Origin: Caulobacter sp. 602-2
Lineage (GTDB): Bacteria > Pseudomonadota > Alphaproteobacteria > Caulobacterales > Caulobacteraceae
Assembly (NCBI RefSeq): GCF_011043625.1
Contig: NZ_JAAKGT010000003.1
Coordinates: 248,001-312,000, forward strand
Direction of reading: 5' to 3'
Length of the DNA stretch: 64,000 nt
Each line of letters starts with the position of its first letter. The first letter of the stretch is position 1. The notes beneath the pieces were generated by a model that was given only the letters and a program-made list of their open reading frames with translations, ran no database searches and had not been told where the DNA came from. Below are positions 55,340 through 64,000 of the stretch, in pieces. The position numbers and the translations under genes were made by a program.

Positions 55340-56479
55340 CTACTCGGCCGCGATCGCCTTGGCGTCCTTGGCGGCCTGCAGTTCGGCGGCCTTCTTTTCC
55401 ACGAGCTCGACGATGTGGTCGATCATGCCGTCGTTGGACTGCTTGTGGTCGGGCTTGCCGGCCATGTAGACCATGCCCGCCCCGGCGCCGCCGCCGGTGA
55501 AGCCGATGTCGGTCATCAGGGCCTCGCCCGGGCCGTTGACCACGCAGCCGATGATCGACAGCGACATCGGCGTGGAGATGTGGGCCAGACGCTCTTCCAG
55601 CGTCTCCACCGTCTTGATGACGTTGAAGCCCTGACGGGCGCACGACGGGCAGGCGATGATGTTGACGCCGCGGTGGCGCAGGCCCAGCGACTTGAGGATG
55701 TCGAAACCGACCTTGATCTCTTCCACCGGGTCGGCGGCCAGGCTGACGCGGATGGTGTCGCCGATGCCGGCCCACAGCATCGAGCCCATGCCGATGGCGC
55801 TCTTGACGGTGCCGGTGCGCAGGGCGCCGGCCTCGGTCACGCCCAGGTGCAGCGGGCAGTCGATGGCCTCGGCCAGTTGCTGGTAGGCCGCGACGGTCAG
55901 GAACGGATCGGACGCCTTCACCGAGATCTTGAACTCGTGGAAGTCGTGGTCCTGCAGGATCCTGGCGTGGTTGAGGGCGCTTTCGACCATCGCCTCGGGG
56001 CACGGCTCGCCGTAGCGCTCCAGAAGCTCCCGCTCCAGCGAACCGGCGTTGACGCCGATGCGGATCGAGCAGCCGTGGTCCTTGGCGGCGTTGACCACGT
56101 CGCGCACGCGGTCGGGGCTGCCGATGTTGCCCGGATTGATCCGCAGGCAGGCCGCGCCGGCCTTGGCCGCCTCGATGCCGCGCTTGTAGTGGAAGTGGAT
56201 GTCGGCCACGAGCGGGACCTTCGCCTCGCGGGCGATGATCTTGAAGGCCTCGGTGCTTTCGACATCGGGGCAGCTGACGCGCACGATGTCGGCGCCGGCC
56301 TCCTCCAGCTGGCGAATCTGAGTCAGCGTCGCGGCGGCGTCGCTGGTCAGGGTGTTGGTCATCGACTGCACCGAGATCGGCGCGTCGCCGCCGACCTCCA
56401 CGCTGCCGACGCGGATCTTCCGCGACTTGCGGCGCTCGATCATGCGCCAGGGACGAACGTGGGTGTGGTCTGCGGCCAT
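55340..56479 (-). CDS. ispG: 4-hydroxy-3-methylbut-2-en-1-yl diphosphate synthase IspG
   Basis: 379 residues. The TIM-barrel domain ([48 protein letters not shown]) is followed by the 4Fe-4S cluster domain with CPSC near residue 275 and [16 protein letters not shown] near residue 310, giving three Cys and a Glu ligand. It converts MEcPP to HMBPP in the methylerythritol phosphate route to isoprenoids. A RodZ-like gene follows upstream on the same strand, an arrangement seen in many proteobacteria. Confidence 0.97.
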   Translation of the reverse strand: MAADHTHVRPWRMIERRKSRKIRVGSVEVGGDAPISVQSMTNTLTSDAAATLTQIRQLEEAGADIVRVSCPDVESTEAFKIIAREAKVPLVADIHFHYKRGIEAAKAGAACLRINPGNIGSPDRVRDVVNAAKDHGCSIRIGVNAGSLERELLERYGEPCPEAMVESALNHARILQDHDFHEFKISVKASDPFLTVAAYQQLAEAIDCPLHLGVTEAGALRTGTVKSAIGMGSMLWAGIGDTIRVSLAADPVEEIKVGFDILKSLGLRHRGVNIIACPSCARQGFNVIKTVETLEERLAHISTPMSLSIIGCVVNGPGEALMTDIGFTGGGAGAGMVYMAGKPDHKQSNDGMIDHIVELVEKKAAELQAAKDAKAIAAE

Positions 56480-56552
56480 GGCGCCAATCTAAGGGGTTTG
56501 GCGAAGGAACCCAAGGGCGTCACGGAAGCTTCGTGACGCCTCTTGGCGAGGA

Positions 56553-57635
56553 TCAGCGGCGAGGCGTCGTCGCGGTCGCCGGCGCGGCGGCCGGTTTGGC
56601 CGGCGCGGACGCGGGCGCGGGGGCCGGCGCCAGCTTGGACAGCTGGGTCTGCGGGGCCGACAGGCGGCCGCTCAGCACGCCGCCCGTGAACACGTCGATC
56701 GAGGTCGGCTCCGACACGTCGGCCACCAGGCCGGGCGTGCGCGGGATGCGGAACGCATCGCCGGCCGACAGCCAGCGCGTGAAATAGACGGACCCGTCGG
56801 CGCCGCGCACCGTCAGCGAGGTCGACTTGCGGGCCTGCAGGATGACGCCCGACGAGTCGGTCGGCGCTGCGCCGTACATCGCGCCCTTGCCCTTGAACGG
56901 CGCTCCGAGATTGGCGATCGCCTCAGGCGCGGCCTGGGCCTCGGCTTCCTTGCGGGCCTTGGCGGCGGCGGCCACGGCGTCGGCCGAACCGCCGGCGGCG
57001 GCGGCGGCTTCCAGTCCCGGGGTCACGTACGGCGCCGGCGTGGTCGATTCGGCCGGCGCCGGCAGCGGCGCGCCGAGCGAGACGGCCCCGCCGGCCTGGG
57101 CCGGAACAGACGTCGCCGGAGCGGCGGGCGCGGCCTGCGAGGCCACCTGCGCCTTGGGCTCGGCGTCATGGGTCATGGCGCGCTGGGCGACGTTCCACAG
57201 CACGATGGCGCCGCCGACCAGCAGGCCGCCGGCCAGCAGCAGGCCCAGGCGCGGGTCGCGCTGGCGATGCACGCCGATCGGCGCGCGCAGCGGTTCGGCG
57301 TCGTCGTGGGCTTCCAGCTTGAAGCGGGCCACGGCCGCCTCGGGGTCGAGCCGCAGCAGGCCGGCCACGGCCTTGATGTAGCCGATGGTGAACGGGCGCG
57401 AGGGCAGCTCGTCCAGGCGCATGTCCTCCAGCGCCTCGATATAGGCCTGGCGAATGCGCGTGGCGTCGGCCACGTCCTGCAGGGTCATGCCGTGGAACAG
57501 GCGGGCCGCACGCAGCGCCTCGCCCAGGTCGACGCCATGATCGACCGAAGGCTGCGCCGGCGGCGCGGCCGCGTCGTCGCGATCGCCTTCAGCGACCAGG
57601 CTCAAATGGCTCACCGTGCCCGTGTCGAGCGGCAT
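56553..57635 (-). CDS. RodZ-like helix-turn-helix membrane protein
   Basis: 360 residues. A cytoplasmic Cro/C1-type HTH (LGEALRAARLFHGMTLQDVA, TRIRQAYIEALEDMRLDEL, GYIKAVAGLLRLDPEAAV) is followed by a transmembrane helix near residues 148-168 (LGLLLAGGLLVGGAIVLWNV). A long Ala/Pro-rich periplasmic linker leads to a DUF4115 domain (VILQARKSTSLTVRGADGSV, FTRWLSAGDAFRIPR). This is the RodZ architecture, a link between MreB and the cell-wall elongation complex. It lies next to ispG, as in many genomes. The far C-terminal Ala/Pro tail is low complexity. Confidence 0.9.
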   Translation of the reverse strand: MPLDTGTVSHLSLVAEGDRDDAAAPPAQPSVDHGVDLGEALRAARLFHGMTLQDVADATRIRQAYIEALEDMRLDELPSRPFTIGYIKAVAGLLRLDPEAAVARFKLEAHDDAEPLRAPIGVHRQRDPRLGLLLAGGLLVGGAIVLWNVAQRAMTHDAEPKAQVASQAAPAAPATSVPAQAGGAVSLGAPLPAPAESTTPAPYVTPGLEAAAAAGGSADAVAAAAKARKEAEAQAAPEAIANLGAPFKGKGAMYGAAPTDSSGVILQARKSTSLTVRGADGSVYFTRWLSAGDAFRIPRTPGLVADVSEPTSIDVFTGGVLSGRLSAPQTQLSKLAPAPAPASAPAKPAAAPATATTPRR

Positions 57636-57790
57636 GACGAACAGATCACCCCAGAAATTCGCGTCGCACGAGAGTCCGACCGATTTGCGCCGACGCTAGC
57701 CGGCATTCGTTAACATTCGATTGTGGATATCAAAGTAAGTGGCCGGATTCAATGAGCTAAACTTGGCCACAAGGTTAACCGGCCATCAGT

Positions 57791-60055
57791 CTAGATGGCG
57801 ACATAGAGCTTCCGGGCCAAGGTTTCGATCTCGCCCCGGAGCGAACCGCCCGAGCCCTTCAGAAGGGCCTCGACGTTGCGCCGGGCCGCCTCGCGATCGC
57901 ACGACAGCACCATCTGCTTGACCGGGCCGATGCCGGCCGGAGGCATCGACAGGCGGTCGAAACCCAAGGCCACCAAGGCGAAGGCCTCCAGGGGACGACC
58001 CGCCATCTCGCCGCACACCGACACCGGCGTTCCGGTGTCCTCGCAGGCCTGCTGGATGGTCTTGAGCGCCCGCAGCGCCGCCGGCGACAGCGGGTCGTAG
58101 CGGTCCGACACCCGCGGATTGCCGCGGTCGGCGGCGAACAGATACTGCATCAGGTCGTTGGTGCCGACCGACACGAAGTCGGTCATCGGCAGCAGCGCGT
58201 CCAAATGCCACAGAAGCGACGGCGCCTCGACCATCGCCCCGACGTCCAGGCGGGCGGGCGCGGGCCGGCCGCGCTTCAGCGCCCAGGCCACTTCCTGGTC
58301 GACGAAGGCGCGGGCGGCGCGGAACTCGTCCACATTGGCCACCAGCGGGAACATGATCCGCAGCTCGCGGCCGTTGGCGGCCTTGATCAGGGCGCGGATC
58401 TGCAGGCGCAGCAGGGCCGGACGGTCCAGGCCCATGCGCACGGCGCGCCAGCCCAGGGCCGGATTGTCCTCGCGCTCCAGCTCCATGTACGGCAGCAGCT
58501 TGTCGCCGCCGAGATCGAGCGTGCGGAAGGTCACCGGCATGCCGTCGGCCGCCTCCAGCACCTTCTCGTAGAGCGAGGTCTGGGCCTCCAGCCGCGGCAT
58601 CTCCTCGGCGACCATGAACTGGAACTCGGTGCGGAACAGGCCGATGCCCTCCGCCCCGGTCTCGCCCAGGATGTCCAGGTCGACGGCCAGGCCCGCGTTC
58701 ATCAGCAGGGTGATCTTGGAGCCGTCGCGGGTGAAGGCGGGCGTGTCGCGCAGGCGGGCGAACTCGGCCTTGCGCTGGGCGCGCACCTCCATCCGGGCCT
58801 TCAGCGCCTTGACCACGTCGGGACGCGGCCGCAGCCAGGCCTCGGCGGTCTCGGCGTCGACGACCACGGGGTCGCCCTCGCTGACCCGGTCGCGCAGGCC
58901 GGCCAGGCGGCCCACGCACGGGATGTCCAGCGCCCGGGCCACGATGCCGGCGTGGCTGGCGGCCGAGCCTTCCTCGAGCAGGATGCCCTTCAGCTTGGTG
59001 CGGTCGTATTCCAGCAGGTCGGCCGGACCGAGGTTCCGCGCGATCAGGATCGCGTCCTCGGGCAGCTGGCGCACGGCGTGCACGTCGCCCGACAGGTGGC
59101 GCAGCAGCCGGTCGTTCAGGTCTTCCAGGTCGTGCAGCCGCTCGCGCAGATAGGGATCGCGAGCCTGGCCCAGGCGCGCGCGGTGTTCCGAACGCACCCG
59201 CTCGACCGCCGCCTCGGCGGTCAGGCCCGAGCGCACGGCCTCCTGCAGGCCGCGGTTCCAGCCCCGGTCGTGGGCGAACAGGCGGTAGGTCTCGAGCACC
59301 TCGTACGACGCGCCGACCAGGCCGTGCTGCCCCTCCAGCATCTCGTCGATCTGGGTCTGCAGCGCCTCGATGGCGTAGGAGAGCCGGGCCTCCTCGGCCA
59401 AGGCGTCGTCCGACAGCAGTTGCTCGGGCGCCACCGGCTGCTCGTGCAGCACCGCCACGCCGTACGCCAGACCCTCGGCGAAGCGCGAGCCCTTCAGCCG
59501 CTCGGGCTTGTGCGGGGCCAGCTCGACGTCCTTGAGCTCGTCGGCGCCCAGGAGCTCGCTGGAGCTGACCATCTCGGCCAGCACCATGGCGATGATCTGC
59601 AGGTCCTCGACCTCTTCGTCCTCGTAGACCCGCTCGGTGCGGTTCTGGACGACGAGCACGCCGATGGCCCGGCCGCCGCGCAGCAGCGGCACGGCCAGGA
59701 AGGCATGATAAGGGTCTTCCCCCGTTTCCGGACGGTACGAGAAGGCCGGGTGGCTGGCGGCGTCCGACAGGTTCAGCGGGCGGCCAAGGCGCATGGTCTC
59801 GCCGACCAGGCCCTCGCCCGGCTTCATCCGGGTCACGTGGACGGCGTCGCGCGACAGGCCTTCGGTGGCGAACAGTTCCAGGTCGCCCGAGGCGCGCCGC
59901 AGGTAGATCGAGCAGACTTCGGCCACCATCGAGATGGCGATCGTGCGCACGACCATGTCGAGCTTGGCCTGGGCGGGGCCGCCGCCGGCCATGGCCTCGC
60001 GAATCTGGCGAAGCAGGCTTCTGGGTCCTCGAACGGCGATGCCGGGGCCTGCCAT
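57791..60055 (-). CDS. ptsP: PEP-protein phosphotransferase PtsP (EI-Ntr)
   Basis: 754 residues from ATG at 60055; a TTG at 60094 would add 13 residues. The N-terminal GAF domain (about 35-160; GEGLVGETMRLGRPLNLSD, FLAVPLLRGGRAIGVLVVQN) senses nitrogen signals. The phosphotransfer domain carries the active His in AASHAGIVARALDIPCVG. The C-terminal PEP-utilising barrel has GAEGIGLFRTEFQFM, RTLDLGGDKLLPYM and VSVCGEMAGRPLEAF with the catalytic Cys. It starts the nitrogen PTS relay, coupled to (p)ppGpp control in Caulobacter. lysC lies 4 kb away. Confidence 0.97.
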   Translation of the reverse strand: MAGPGIAVRGPRSLLRQIREAMAGGGPAQAKLDMVVRTIAISMVAEVCSIYLRRASGDLELFATEGLSRDAVHVTRMKPGEGLVGETMRLGRPLNLSDAASHPAFSYRPETGEDPYHAFLAVPLLRGGRAIGVLVVQNRTERVYEDEEVEDLQIIAMVLAEMVSSSELLGADELKDVELAPHKPERLKGSRFAEGLAYGVAVLHEQPVAPEQLLSDDALAEEARLSYAIEALQTQIDEMLEGQHGLVGASYEVLETYRLFAHDRGWNRGLQEAVRSGLTAEAAVERVRSEHRARLGQARDPYLRERLHDLEDLNDRLLRHLSGDVHAVRQLPEDAILIARNLGPADLLEYDRTKLKGILLEEGSAASHAGIVARALDIPCVGRLAGLRDRVSEGDPVVVDAETAEAWLRPRPDVVKALKARMEVRAQRKAEFARLRDTPAFTRDGSKITLLMNAGLAVDLDILGETGAEGIGLFRTEFQFMVAEEMPRLEAQTSLYEKVLEAADGMPVTFRTLDLGGDKLLPYMELEREDNPALGWRAVRMGLDRPALLRLQIRALIKAANGRELRIMFPLVANVDEFRAARAFVDQEVAWALKRGRPAPARLDVGAMVEAPSLLWHLDALLPMTDFVSVGTNDLMQYLFAADRGNPRVSDRYDPLSPAALRALKTIQQACEDTGTPVSVCGEMAGRPLEAFALVALGFDRLSMPPAGIGPVKQMVLSCDREAARRNVEALLKGSGGSLRGEIETLARKLYVAI

Positions 60056-60181
60056 GTCGCCTGTCGTGCGCTCCCTTGGCTCCGACGTGTCCAAGCACGT
60101 CGTCCTGTCATGGGCGCTATAGCAGATTTCGCGCGTCGCACAGTGAGCGCGGCGTTTTTCTCGACCCTTAAGCGCAAAAAA

Positions 60182-60207
60182 CGCCGCCCCTCCGAGAAGG
60201 GGCGGCG
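60182..60207 (-). terminator. Terminator of the glycine-zipper gene
   Basis: Stem CGCCGCCCCT / AGGGGCGGCG with a six-base loop, preceded on the plus strand by AAAAAA (T6 on the minus strand). It lies 28 bases beyond the stop of the gene at 60236 and upstream of ptsP. Confidence 0.92.
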
Positions 60208-60235
60208 CACTGCCTAGCTTGTTGGCGATCAGGCC

Positions 60236-60634
60236 TTAGCGGCGCTGACCGTAGTAGTCGTAGCCGGTGTTGTAGCGATCGCCCTGGTAGCGACGGTTGT
60301 CGCGACGGTCGTAGCGGTCGTTATAGCCGTAGCGGTTGTTGCTGTAGTACGGGCGGCGGTCGTCATAGCGGCTGCTGTAGCGGTGATGACGCTTGTCGGT
60401 GGCGGTGGCCGCGCCGAGGGCGCCGCCGGCCAGGGCACCGACCGCGATCGCGCCGCCGTCGCCGTCGCCCAGCATGGCGCCGGCCGCGCCGCCCAGGACA
60501 GCGCCCAGGATGGCCCGCTCGGTCTTGTTGCTCTTGCCGCGATCGCCGGCGAAGGCGGCCGAGGCGGGCAGGACCAGAGCGCCGGCGATGGCGGTGCTGA
60601 TGGCGATCTTGCTGAACTTACCGAAGGTCTTCAT
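60236..60634 (-). CDS. Glycine-zipper outer-membrane-type protein
   Basis: 132 residues from ATG at 60634, preceded by AAGGAGCA. A signal peptide (FSKIAISTAIAGALVLPASA) is followed by a glycine-zipper hydrophobic hairpin (AILGAVLGGAAGAMLGDGDG, AIAVGALAGGALGAATA). A Tyr/Arg/Asp/Asn-rich tail (RYDDRRPYYSNNRYGYNDRY) completes it. The zipper resembles the 17-kDa surface-antigen / YmgG type. No lipobox Cys is present. It probably sits in the outer membrane or periplasm; the tail is likely disordered. Function unknown. Confidence 0.82.
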   Translation of the reverse strand: MKTFGKFSKIAISTAIAGALVLPASAAFAGDRGKSNKTERAILGAVLGGAAGAMLGDGDGGAIAVGALAGGALGAATATDKRHHRYSSRYDDRRPYYSNNRYGYNDRYDRRDNRRYQGDRYNTGYDYYGQRR

Positions 60635-60755
60635 GGCATGTGCTCCTTGTTCCAGAAGCGTCGCCAATCCCGAGGGCGGCGCTGTTGATGGCCTTTATGA
60701 GCCTCGCCGTTTGAACCCAGTCTGAACGCGGTTGTTCATGTTGGCGTCAGGTTTC

Positions 60756-60858
60756 GTGCGTCCTTCGAGGCCCGCTACGCGGGCGCCTCAGGATGAGGAA
60801 GTCAGTGCATCGCCCCTCTTCCTGAGGTGCGAACCGAAGGTGAGCCTCGAAGGACGCA
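60756..60858. repeat. Bipartite structured intergenic repeat, family C copy 1
   Basis: GTGCGTCCTTCGAGGCCCGC starts an arm with hairpin CCCGC-TA-CGCGGG and ends CTCAGGATGAGG. The inverted partner CCTGAGGTGCGAACCGAAGG ends AGCCTCGAAGGACGCA. The outer arms GTGCGTCCTTCGAGGC / GCCTCGAAGGACGCA pair perfectly, but the inner arms differ. A better preserved copy is at 63790-63896. Confidence 0.8.
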
Positions 60859-60865
60859 GGGCGGC

Positions 60866-61801
60866 TCAATGGCCCGCCGCCGGCCGGTGCAGCCGCACCG
60901 ACCAGATCACGCCGGCCAGCATCAGGACGATGGCCGCCGCCTCCAGGGTGTGCGGCCAGCGGCCCTCATGCAGGAAGCCGTAGAGCAGCGCGAACAGCGT
61001 CTCGAACACGATCAGCTGGCCCGACAGCGACAGCGGCAGCACGCGGCTGGCGGCGTTCCACAGGCCGTTGCCGATCACCGAGGCGCCGATGGCCACCGCG
61101 AAGCTGACGGTCCAGAACCAGGTCCAGGCGGCCGGCGGATGGCTATCGCCGCCCAGCATGAAGGCCGGAACCACCAGCACCAGCGACAGCAGGCCGGTGG
61201 CCAGGCCCGTCAGCAACGACCATTCGTGGCTGTTGAACTTGGGCGTGGCGGCCAGGCGCCGGGCGTTCCAGACGGCGTAGGCGGTCCAGACCGCCAGCGC
61301 CAGGGTCGCGCCCAGCACGCCCAGCACGAGCTTGCCGACCGGCGCCCCCGACGAGGCGGTGAACACCGCCACGTTGATGCAGACGCCGCCGGCGACGATC
61401 AGGGCCAGCGGCCCGGCCAGGGCCCGCAGCGGCGTGCCCTCCCCCTTCCTGGCGCCGGCCAGGGTGATGGTCACGGGCAAAAGGCCGATGATCAGCGAGG
61501 CCAGAGCCACGCCCGCGGTCTGCACCGCGACCGACAGCCCCACATAGTAGACGAGGTTGCCCAGCAGGCTGAGCAGGGCCAGGTCGCGCCAGTCGCGTCC
61601 GTCCATCCGCGCCATCACCGATTTCCAGCTGGGCGCCAGCAGCACGGCGGCGGCCAGGCCGTAGGCGATGTAGCGCCCGGCGGTCATCTGCAGCGGCGTG
61701 AAGGCCTCCAAGAGCTTCGGGGCCAGGAACACCCCGCCCCACAGCGCGCCGGCGACAAGACCGTAGAGAAGACCAAGCAGCAGATTGCGGGGACTGACCA
61801 T
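60866..61801 (-). CDS. EamA/DMT-superfamily transporter
   Basis: 311 residues with about ten transmembrane helices in two EamA halves (NLLLGLLYGLVAGALWGGVF at the start, LSGQLIVFETLFALLYGFLH near the end). The first helix ends with the W-G-x-x-F motif common in drug/metabolite transporters, and GRYIAYGLAAAVLLAP is the third helix. The substrate cannot be inferred. A family C repeat begins eight bases after its stop. Confidence 0.9.
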   Translation of the reverse strand: MVSPRNLLLGLLYGLVAGALWGGVFLAPKLLEAFTPLQMTAGRYIAYGLAAAVLLAPSWKSVMARMDGRDWRDLALLSLLGNLVYYVGLSVAVQTAGVALASLIIGLLPVTITLAGARKGEGTPLRALAGPLALIVAGGVCINVAVFTASSGAPVGKLVLGVLGATLALAVWTAYAVWNARRLAATPKFNSHEWSLLTGLATGLLSLVLVVPAFMLGGDSHPPAAWTWFWTVSFAVAIGASVIGNGLWNAASRVLPLSLSGQLIVFETLFALLYGFLHEGRWPHTLEAAAIVLMLAGVIWSVRLHRPAAGH

Positions 61802-61875
61802 GGCGCCGACCTAGCAGGCGCGCGGGGCGGTGGCTTTGGCGAAAACTCCCGAAGATCGGGCGCGAGCTCCCACCT

Positions 61876-62454
61876 TTAGTCCCCGCGCTCCACCCGCCAC
61901 TTGCGGAAGGCCTGCACGGCGACAAGCACGACCAGGAAGCCGGCCATCCCCAGCCAGGCCCGTCCGTGGCCCGACAGCTGCGGATCGCCCGCATAGCCGT
62001 TCCAGGCGACCAGCGCCGCGACGCCGCACACCGCCGCCAGGTTCGTCCAGCGCAGCCGGCGCAATCCCTCGCGTTTCCCCTGGTCCTTGGGCAGCCCCTC
62101 GGTCGCGGGCGTGCGATCGCTCAGCGCCCGGCGGGGCGCGTCCCAGGCCCGCTGGACCACCACCACGTTGACCAGCGTCAATCCGAACACCGTCATCGCG
62201 ATCGGCACGTCCATCTTGCCGCCGAACGCCATGACCCAGGCGACGCCCGCCAATCCCAGGACCAGCATCAGGATGAACACCGTCCGGAGCGCGCGCTTCT
62301 GGGTTCGCGCGAAATCGGCCACGAAGCGGTCACGCTCCTCCGCGCTGACGCGATAGCCCGGCGAGGTCAGGGCGTGGCGAAACAGGTAGCCGTCGCCCTC
62401 GGGCTCGAAACGCCCTTCGAACGAAGCCTGCGCCGAAAAAAGACTGTTGGACAT
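61876..62454 (-). CDS. Membrane protein of unknown function
   Basis: 192 residues. A cytoplasmic N-terminus with YLFRHALTSPGYRVSAEERD is followed by four hydrophobic segments, near residues 57-76, 80-100, 133-150 and 163-180, separated by basic loops (GLPKDQGKREGLRRLRWTN). The Y-R-V-S/T-A-E-E-R-x-x-F pattern ahead of the first helix resembles small membrane proteins in which a short YcxB-like or DUF-type region precedes helices, but I cannot name a family. It shares its strand with the AraC gene, 51 bp away. Confidence 0.68.
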   Translation of the reverse strand: MSNSLFSAQASFEGRFEPEGDGYLFRHALTSPGYRVSAEERDRFVADFARTQKRALRTVFILMLVLGLAGVAWVMAFGGKMDVPIAMTVFGLTLVNVVVVQRAWDAPRRALSDRTPATEGLPKDQGKREGLRRLRWTNLAAVCGVAALVAWNGYAGDPQLSGHGRAWLGMAGFLVVLVAVQAFRKWRVERGD

Positions 62455-62505
62455 GATCCCCCCGGATCGGTCGTCGACGCCGGCGCCAACGCCGGCCTGC
62501 GCCGT

Positions 62506-63246
62506 CTAGCGCGAAGCGCGTCCCTTGCGCCAGACCGCCGGCGTCACGCCCAGCGCCGCCTTCATCCGCCGCGTCAGCGTGCTCTGGTCGCCGTGGCCGG
62601 TGCGGGCGGCGATCTGGGCGATCGACAGGGTCGGATCGTCCAGCAGCCTCTGCGCCGCGCGCAGCCGCGCGTCGGTCAGCGCCGCGTGCGGGGTCGCGCC
62701 GTAGGCGGCGGCGAAACGGTCGAAGAAGCGGCTCTGGCTCATGCCGGCCTCGGCCGCCAGGTCGCGCACGGTCAGGGGCTGGTGGTAGAGGGTCTCGATC
62801 ATCGCCGCGGCGCGCGCCAGGCGAGGGTCGACGGCGATCGGGCCGCTCGACAGGCCTCGCAGCAGAAGCGGCGTCCACAGGCCCGCGACACCGTCGTCGA
62901 TTCCACCCGGCGCCTCGCCCGACAGGAACGACAGCAGGCCGCGCACCGGACTGGTGACCGACGCGAACGGCTTTTCGCGCAGCCGCTCGAACGGCGCCAT
63001 CAAGGCCGAGCCGATGTCGGCCACCACGAACAGGTTCTCGCCATCGGCGGCGCAGACGTGACGCGTGCCCGGCGGGATCACCGCGGCGCTGCCCGGATCG
63101 ACCCGGCCGCCCTTGCCGTCGATCTCGATCTCCAGCACGCCGCGGCGCGGCAGCACGATCTGGTCGAAGTCGTGGGCGTGCGAGATCGCCTCGACGCTGT
63201 AGCGGCGGAAGGACAGCTCTGCGGGGGCGGTCAGGTCGTGGCCCAT
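62506..63246 (-). CDS. AraC-family transcriptional regulator with cupin sensor
   Basis: 246 residues. The N-terminal cupin domain contains HAHDFDQIVLPRRGVLEIEI and PGTRHVCAADGENLFVVADI. The C-terminal double HTH has TVRDLAAEAGMSQSRFFDRF and ARTGHGDQSTLTRRMKAALG, the usual two AraC recognition helices. It probably senses a small molecule through the cupin. It could regulate the membrane protein or DMT transporter downstream on the same strand, but no operator is evident. Confidence 0.92.
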   Translation of the reverse strand: MGHDLTAPAELSFRRYSVEAISHAHDFDQIVLPRRGVLEIEIDGKGGRVDPGSAAVIPPGTRHVCAADGENLFVVADIGSALMAPFERLREKPFASVTSPVRGLLSFLSGEAPGGIDDGVAGLWTPLLLRGLSSGPIAVDPRLARAAAMIETLYHQPLTVRDLAAEAGMSQSRFFDRFAAAYGATPHAALTDARLRAAQRLLDDPTLSIAQIAARTGHGDQSTLTRRMKAALGVTPAVWRKGRASR

Positions 63247-63264
63247 GACCTCACTATAGCGAAC

Positions 63265-63729
63265 TCAGCCGTGTCCCGGCAGGGCCAGCGGCTCTTCGGC
63301 GTCCATGACCAGGCGCCGGGCCTGCTCCAGGGCGGCCTCGATGTCGGCCTCGATGAACTCGACCTGCAGGTCGGTCAGCGGATGGGGCGCGGCGACGACG
63401 TTGCGCAGATAGTCGCGCTTTTCCGGCTCGGTCATCGTCCACCAGCCGACGGTGTGGCCTTCCTCGATCACGGCGTCGCCCATGGCCAGCAGGTCGTCGG
63501 TGTCGAAGATCGGCTGGCCGGGCTTTTCGGGGAACCACTGGCCATCGTCCGGCAGGGCCTGGTCCAGCTGGCGCAGCAGGGCCGCCAGCCACGGGCTGAC
63601 CAGTAGCGGCTTTTCATAGCCGTCGCCGAACTTGGCGCGCAGCAGAAGGTCGTAGAGCAGGTCGAGCCCGGCGTCGCCCTGGAAGGTGACGGTCTTGGCG
63701 GCGGGATCGAACTTGAAGACGTCGGACAT
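63265..63729 (-). CDS. Small acidic protein of unknown function
   Basis: 154 residues (SDVFKFDPAAKTVTFQGDAG, LDLLYDLLLRAKFGDGYEK). It is acidic and mostly helical, with aromatic-rich GWWTMTEPEKRDYLRN and a long C-terminal helix (LQVEFIEADIEAALEQARRL). No signal or membrane segment. I do not recognise the family. Its codon pattern supports real coding. It lies between the AraC gene and a family C repeat, with 18 bp to the former. Confidence 0.68.
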   Translation of the reverse strand: MSDVFKFDPAAKTVTFQGDAGLDLLYDLLLRAKFGDGYEKPLLVSPWLAALLRQLDQALPDDGQWFPEKPGQPIFDTDDLLAMGDAVIEEGHTVGWWTMTEPEKRDYLRNVVAAPHPLTDLQVEFIEADIEAALEQARRLVMDAEEPLALPGHG

Positions 63730-63789
63730 GGGACTCTCGAAGGCTGGTGCGCCTTCATAACGTCAGAGCACGACGTTTAGGCAACGACC

Positions 63790-63896
63790 GTGCGTCCTTC
63801 GAGGCCCGCTGACGCGGGCGCCTCAGGATGAGGGGATCAGCACGAGGCGTTCCTCATCCTGAGGTGCGAGCCGCAGGCGAGCCTCGAAGGACGCAC
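63790..63896. repeat. Bipartite structured intergenic repeat, family C copy 2
   Basis: GTGCGTCCTTCGAGGC, hairpin CCCGCTGACGCGGG, then GCCTCAGGATGAGG. A 15-20-base spacer separates it from the inverse CCTCATCCTGAGGTGCGAGC, and it ends GCGAGCCTCGAAGGACGCAC. Outer arms are complementary for 16 bases, and the inner hairpins (CCCGC-TGA-CGCGGG versus GCGAGCCGCAGGCGAGC) differ. Confidence 0.86.
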
Positions 63897-63911
63897 CGCG
63901 GCTCGGCGATC

Positions 63912-64000
63912 TTACAGCTGGTCCAGGCCGTACACGGCGTGCAGGGCGCGGACGGCCAGCTCGGTATAGGCCGCGTCGATCAGGACCGAGATCTTGATCT
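63912..64000 (-). CDS. lysC: Aspartate kinase, C-terminal end only
   Basis: The last 28 residues before TAA (63912-63914) read IKISVLIDAAYTELAVRALH followed by AVYGLDQL. This is the closing ACT-domain segment of aspartokinase, which phosphorylates aspartate at the start of the lysine/threonine/methionine route and is feedback-regulated through that domain. The rest lies beyond the window. The neighbourhood with ptsP agrees with a Caulobacter-type arrangement. Confidence 0.82.
   Translation of the reverse strand, partial: IKISVLIDAAYTELAVRALHAVYGLDQL

Overview
This 64-kb, very GC-rich window reads as alphaproteobacterial chromosome, most likely Caulobacter or a close relative. The evidence is GroESL with a CIRCE operator, a TonB-dependent receptor of the Xanthomonas/Caulobacter type, an fbcFBC bc1 operon, HWE-family kinase signalling, an alphaproteobacterial-style RF1, and the neighbourhood ispG-rodZ-like / ptsP / lysC. 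Coding is dense on both strands. I found no tRNA, rRNA, CRISPR, phage or insertion-sequence gene. The two ends cut genes: a trimeric autotransporter (left) and aspartate kinase lysC (right).

Layout. 0-5 kb: autotransporter 5' end, HAD hydrolase, MaoC hydratase and ribF, then an acyl-CoA dehydrogenase under a PsrA-like palindrome and a GNAT enzyme. 5-8.7 kb: two tandem paralogues of unknown function whose C-termini look like degenerate EAL domains, and a DUF4261-like protein. 8.7-17.5 kb: mutL, two tandem secreted TraB/GumN-like proteins that lack the family histidines, a HtrA-like protease without an export signal, ogt, a TlpA-like thioredoxin, a DUF4345-like protein and a VOC protein. 17.5-20.8 kb: groESL with its heat-shock control region, a TPR protein and a small unknown protein.

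21-32.5 kb is a carbohydrate-uptake locus: PKHD-type dioxygenase, tiny membrane protein, two tryptophan-halogenase-like flavoproteins, a large TonB-dependent receptor, a LacI-family regulator and a secreted GH3 glycosidase. The receptor and regulator diverge from a 666-bp region carrying palindromes that could be operators. 32.6-38.2 kb: a retropepsin-like protein, OsmC, the cytochrome bc1 operon, trmL and an OmpA-type lipoprotein.

38.6-51 kb: clpB, a lipoprotein metalloprotease, a DUF4893-like protein, an HWE kinase with a single-domain receiver, a DUF4167 protein, prmC and prfA. prmC and prfA face the same way but are separated by 3.5 kb holding a parDE toxin-antitoxin pair, a MOSC protein, a YihY-family protein and an acetyltransferase. 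51-64 kb: DUF1993, an alpha/beta hydrolase, a molybdopterin-fold protein, a LysE exporter divergent from a MocR-type regulator, ispG, a RodZ-like protein, ptsP, a glycine-zipper protein, a DMT transporter, an AraC regulator and the end of lysC.

The most unusual non-coding signal is a set of intergenic mosaic elements in three families, seven copies in all. Each pairs two different hairpin arms in inverted orientation. Two families share the same arm signatures (TGTCG and TGGCC), and their hairpins keep pairing through compensatory changes, as expected of REPIN-like structured mobile repeats.
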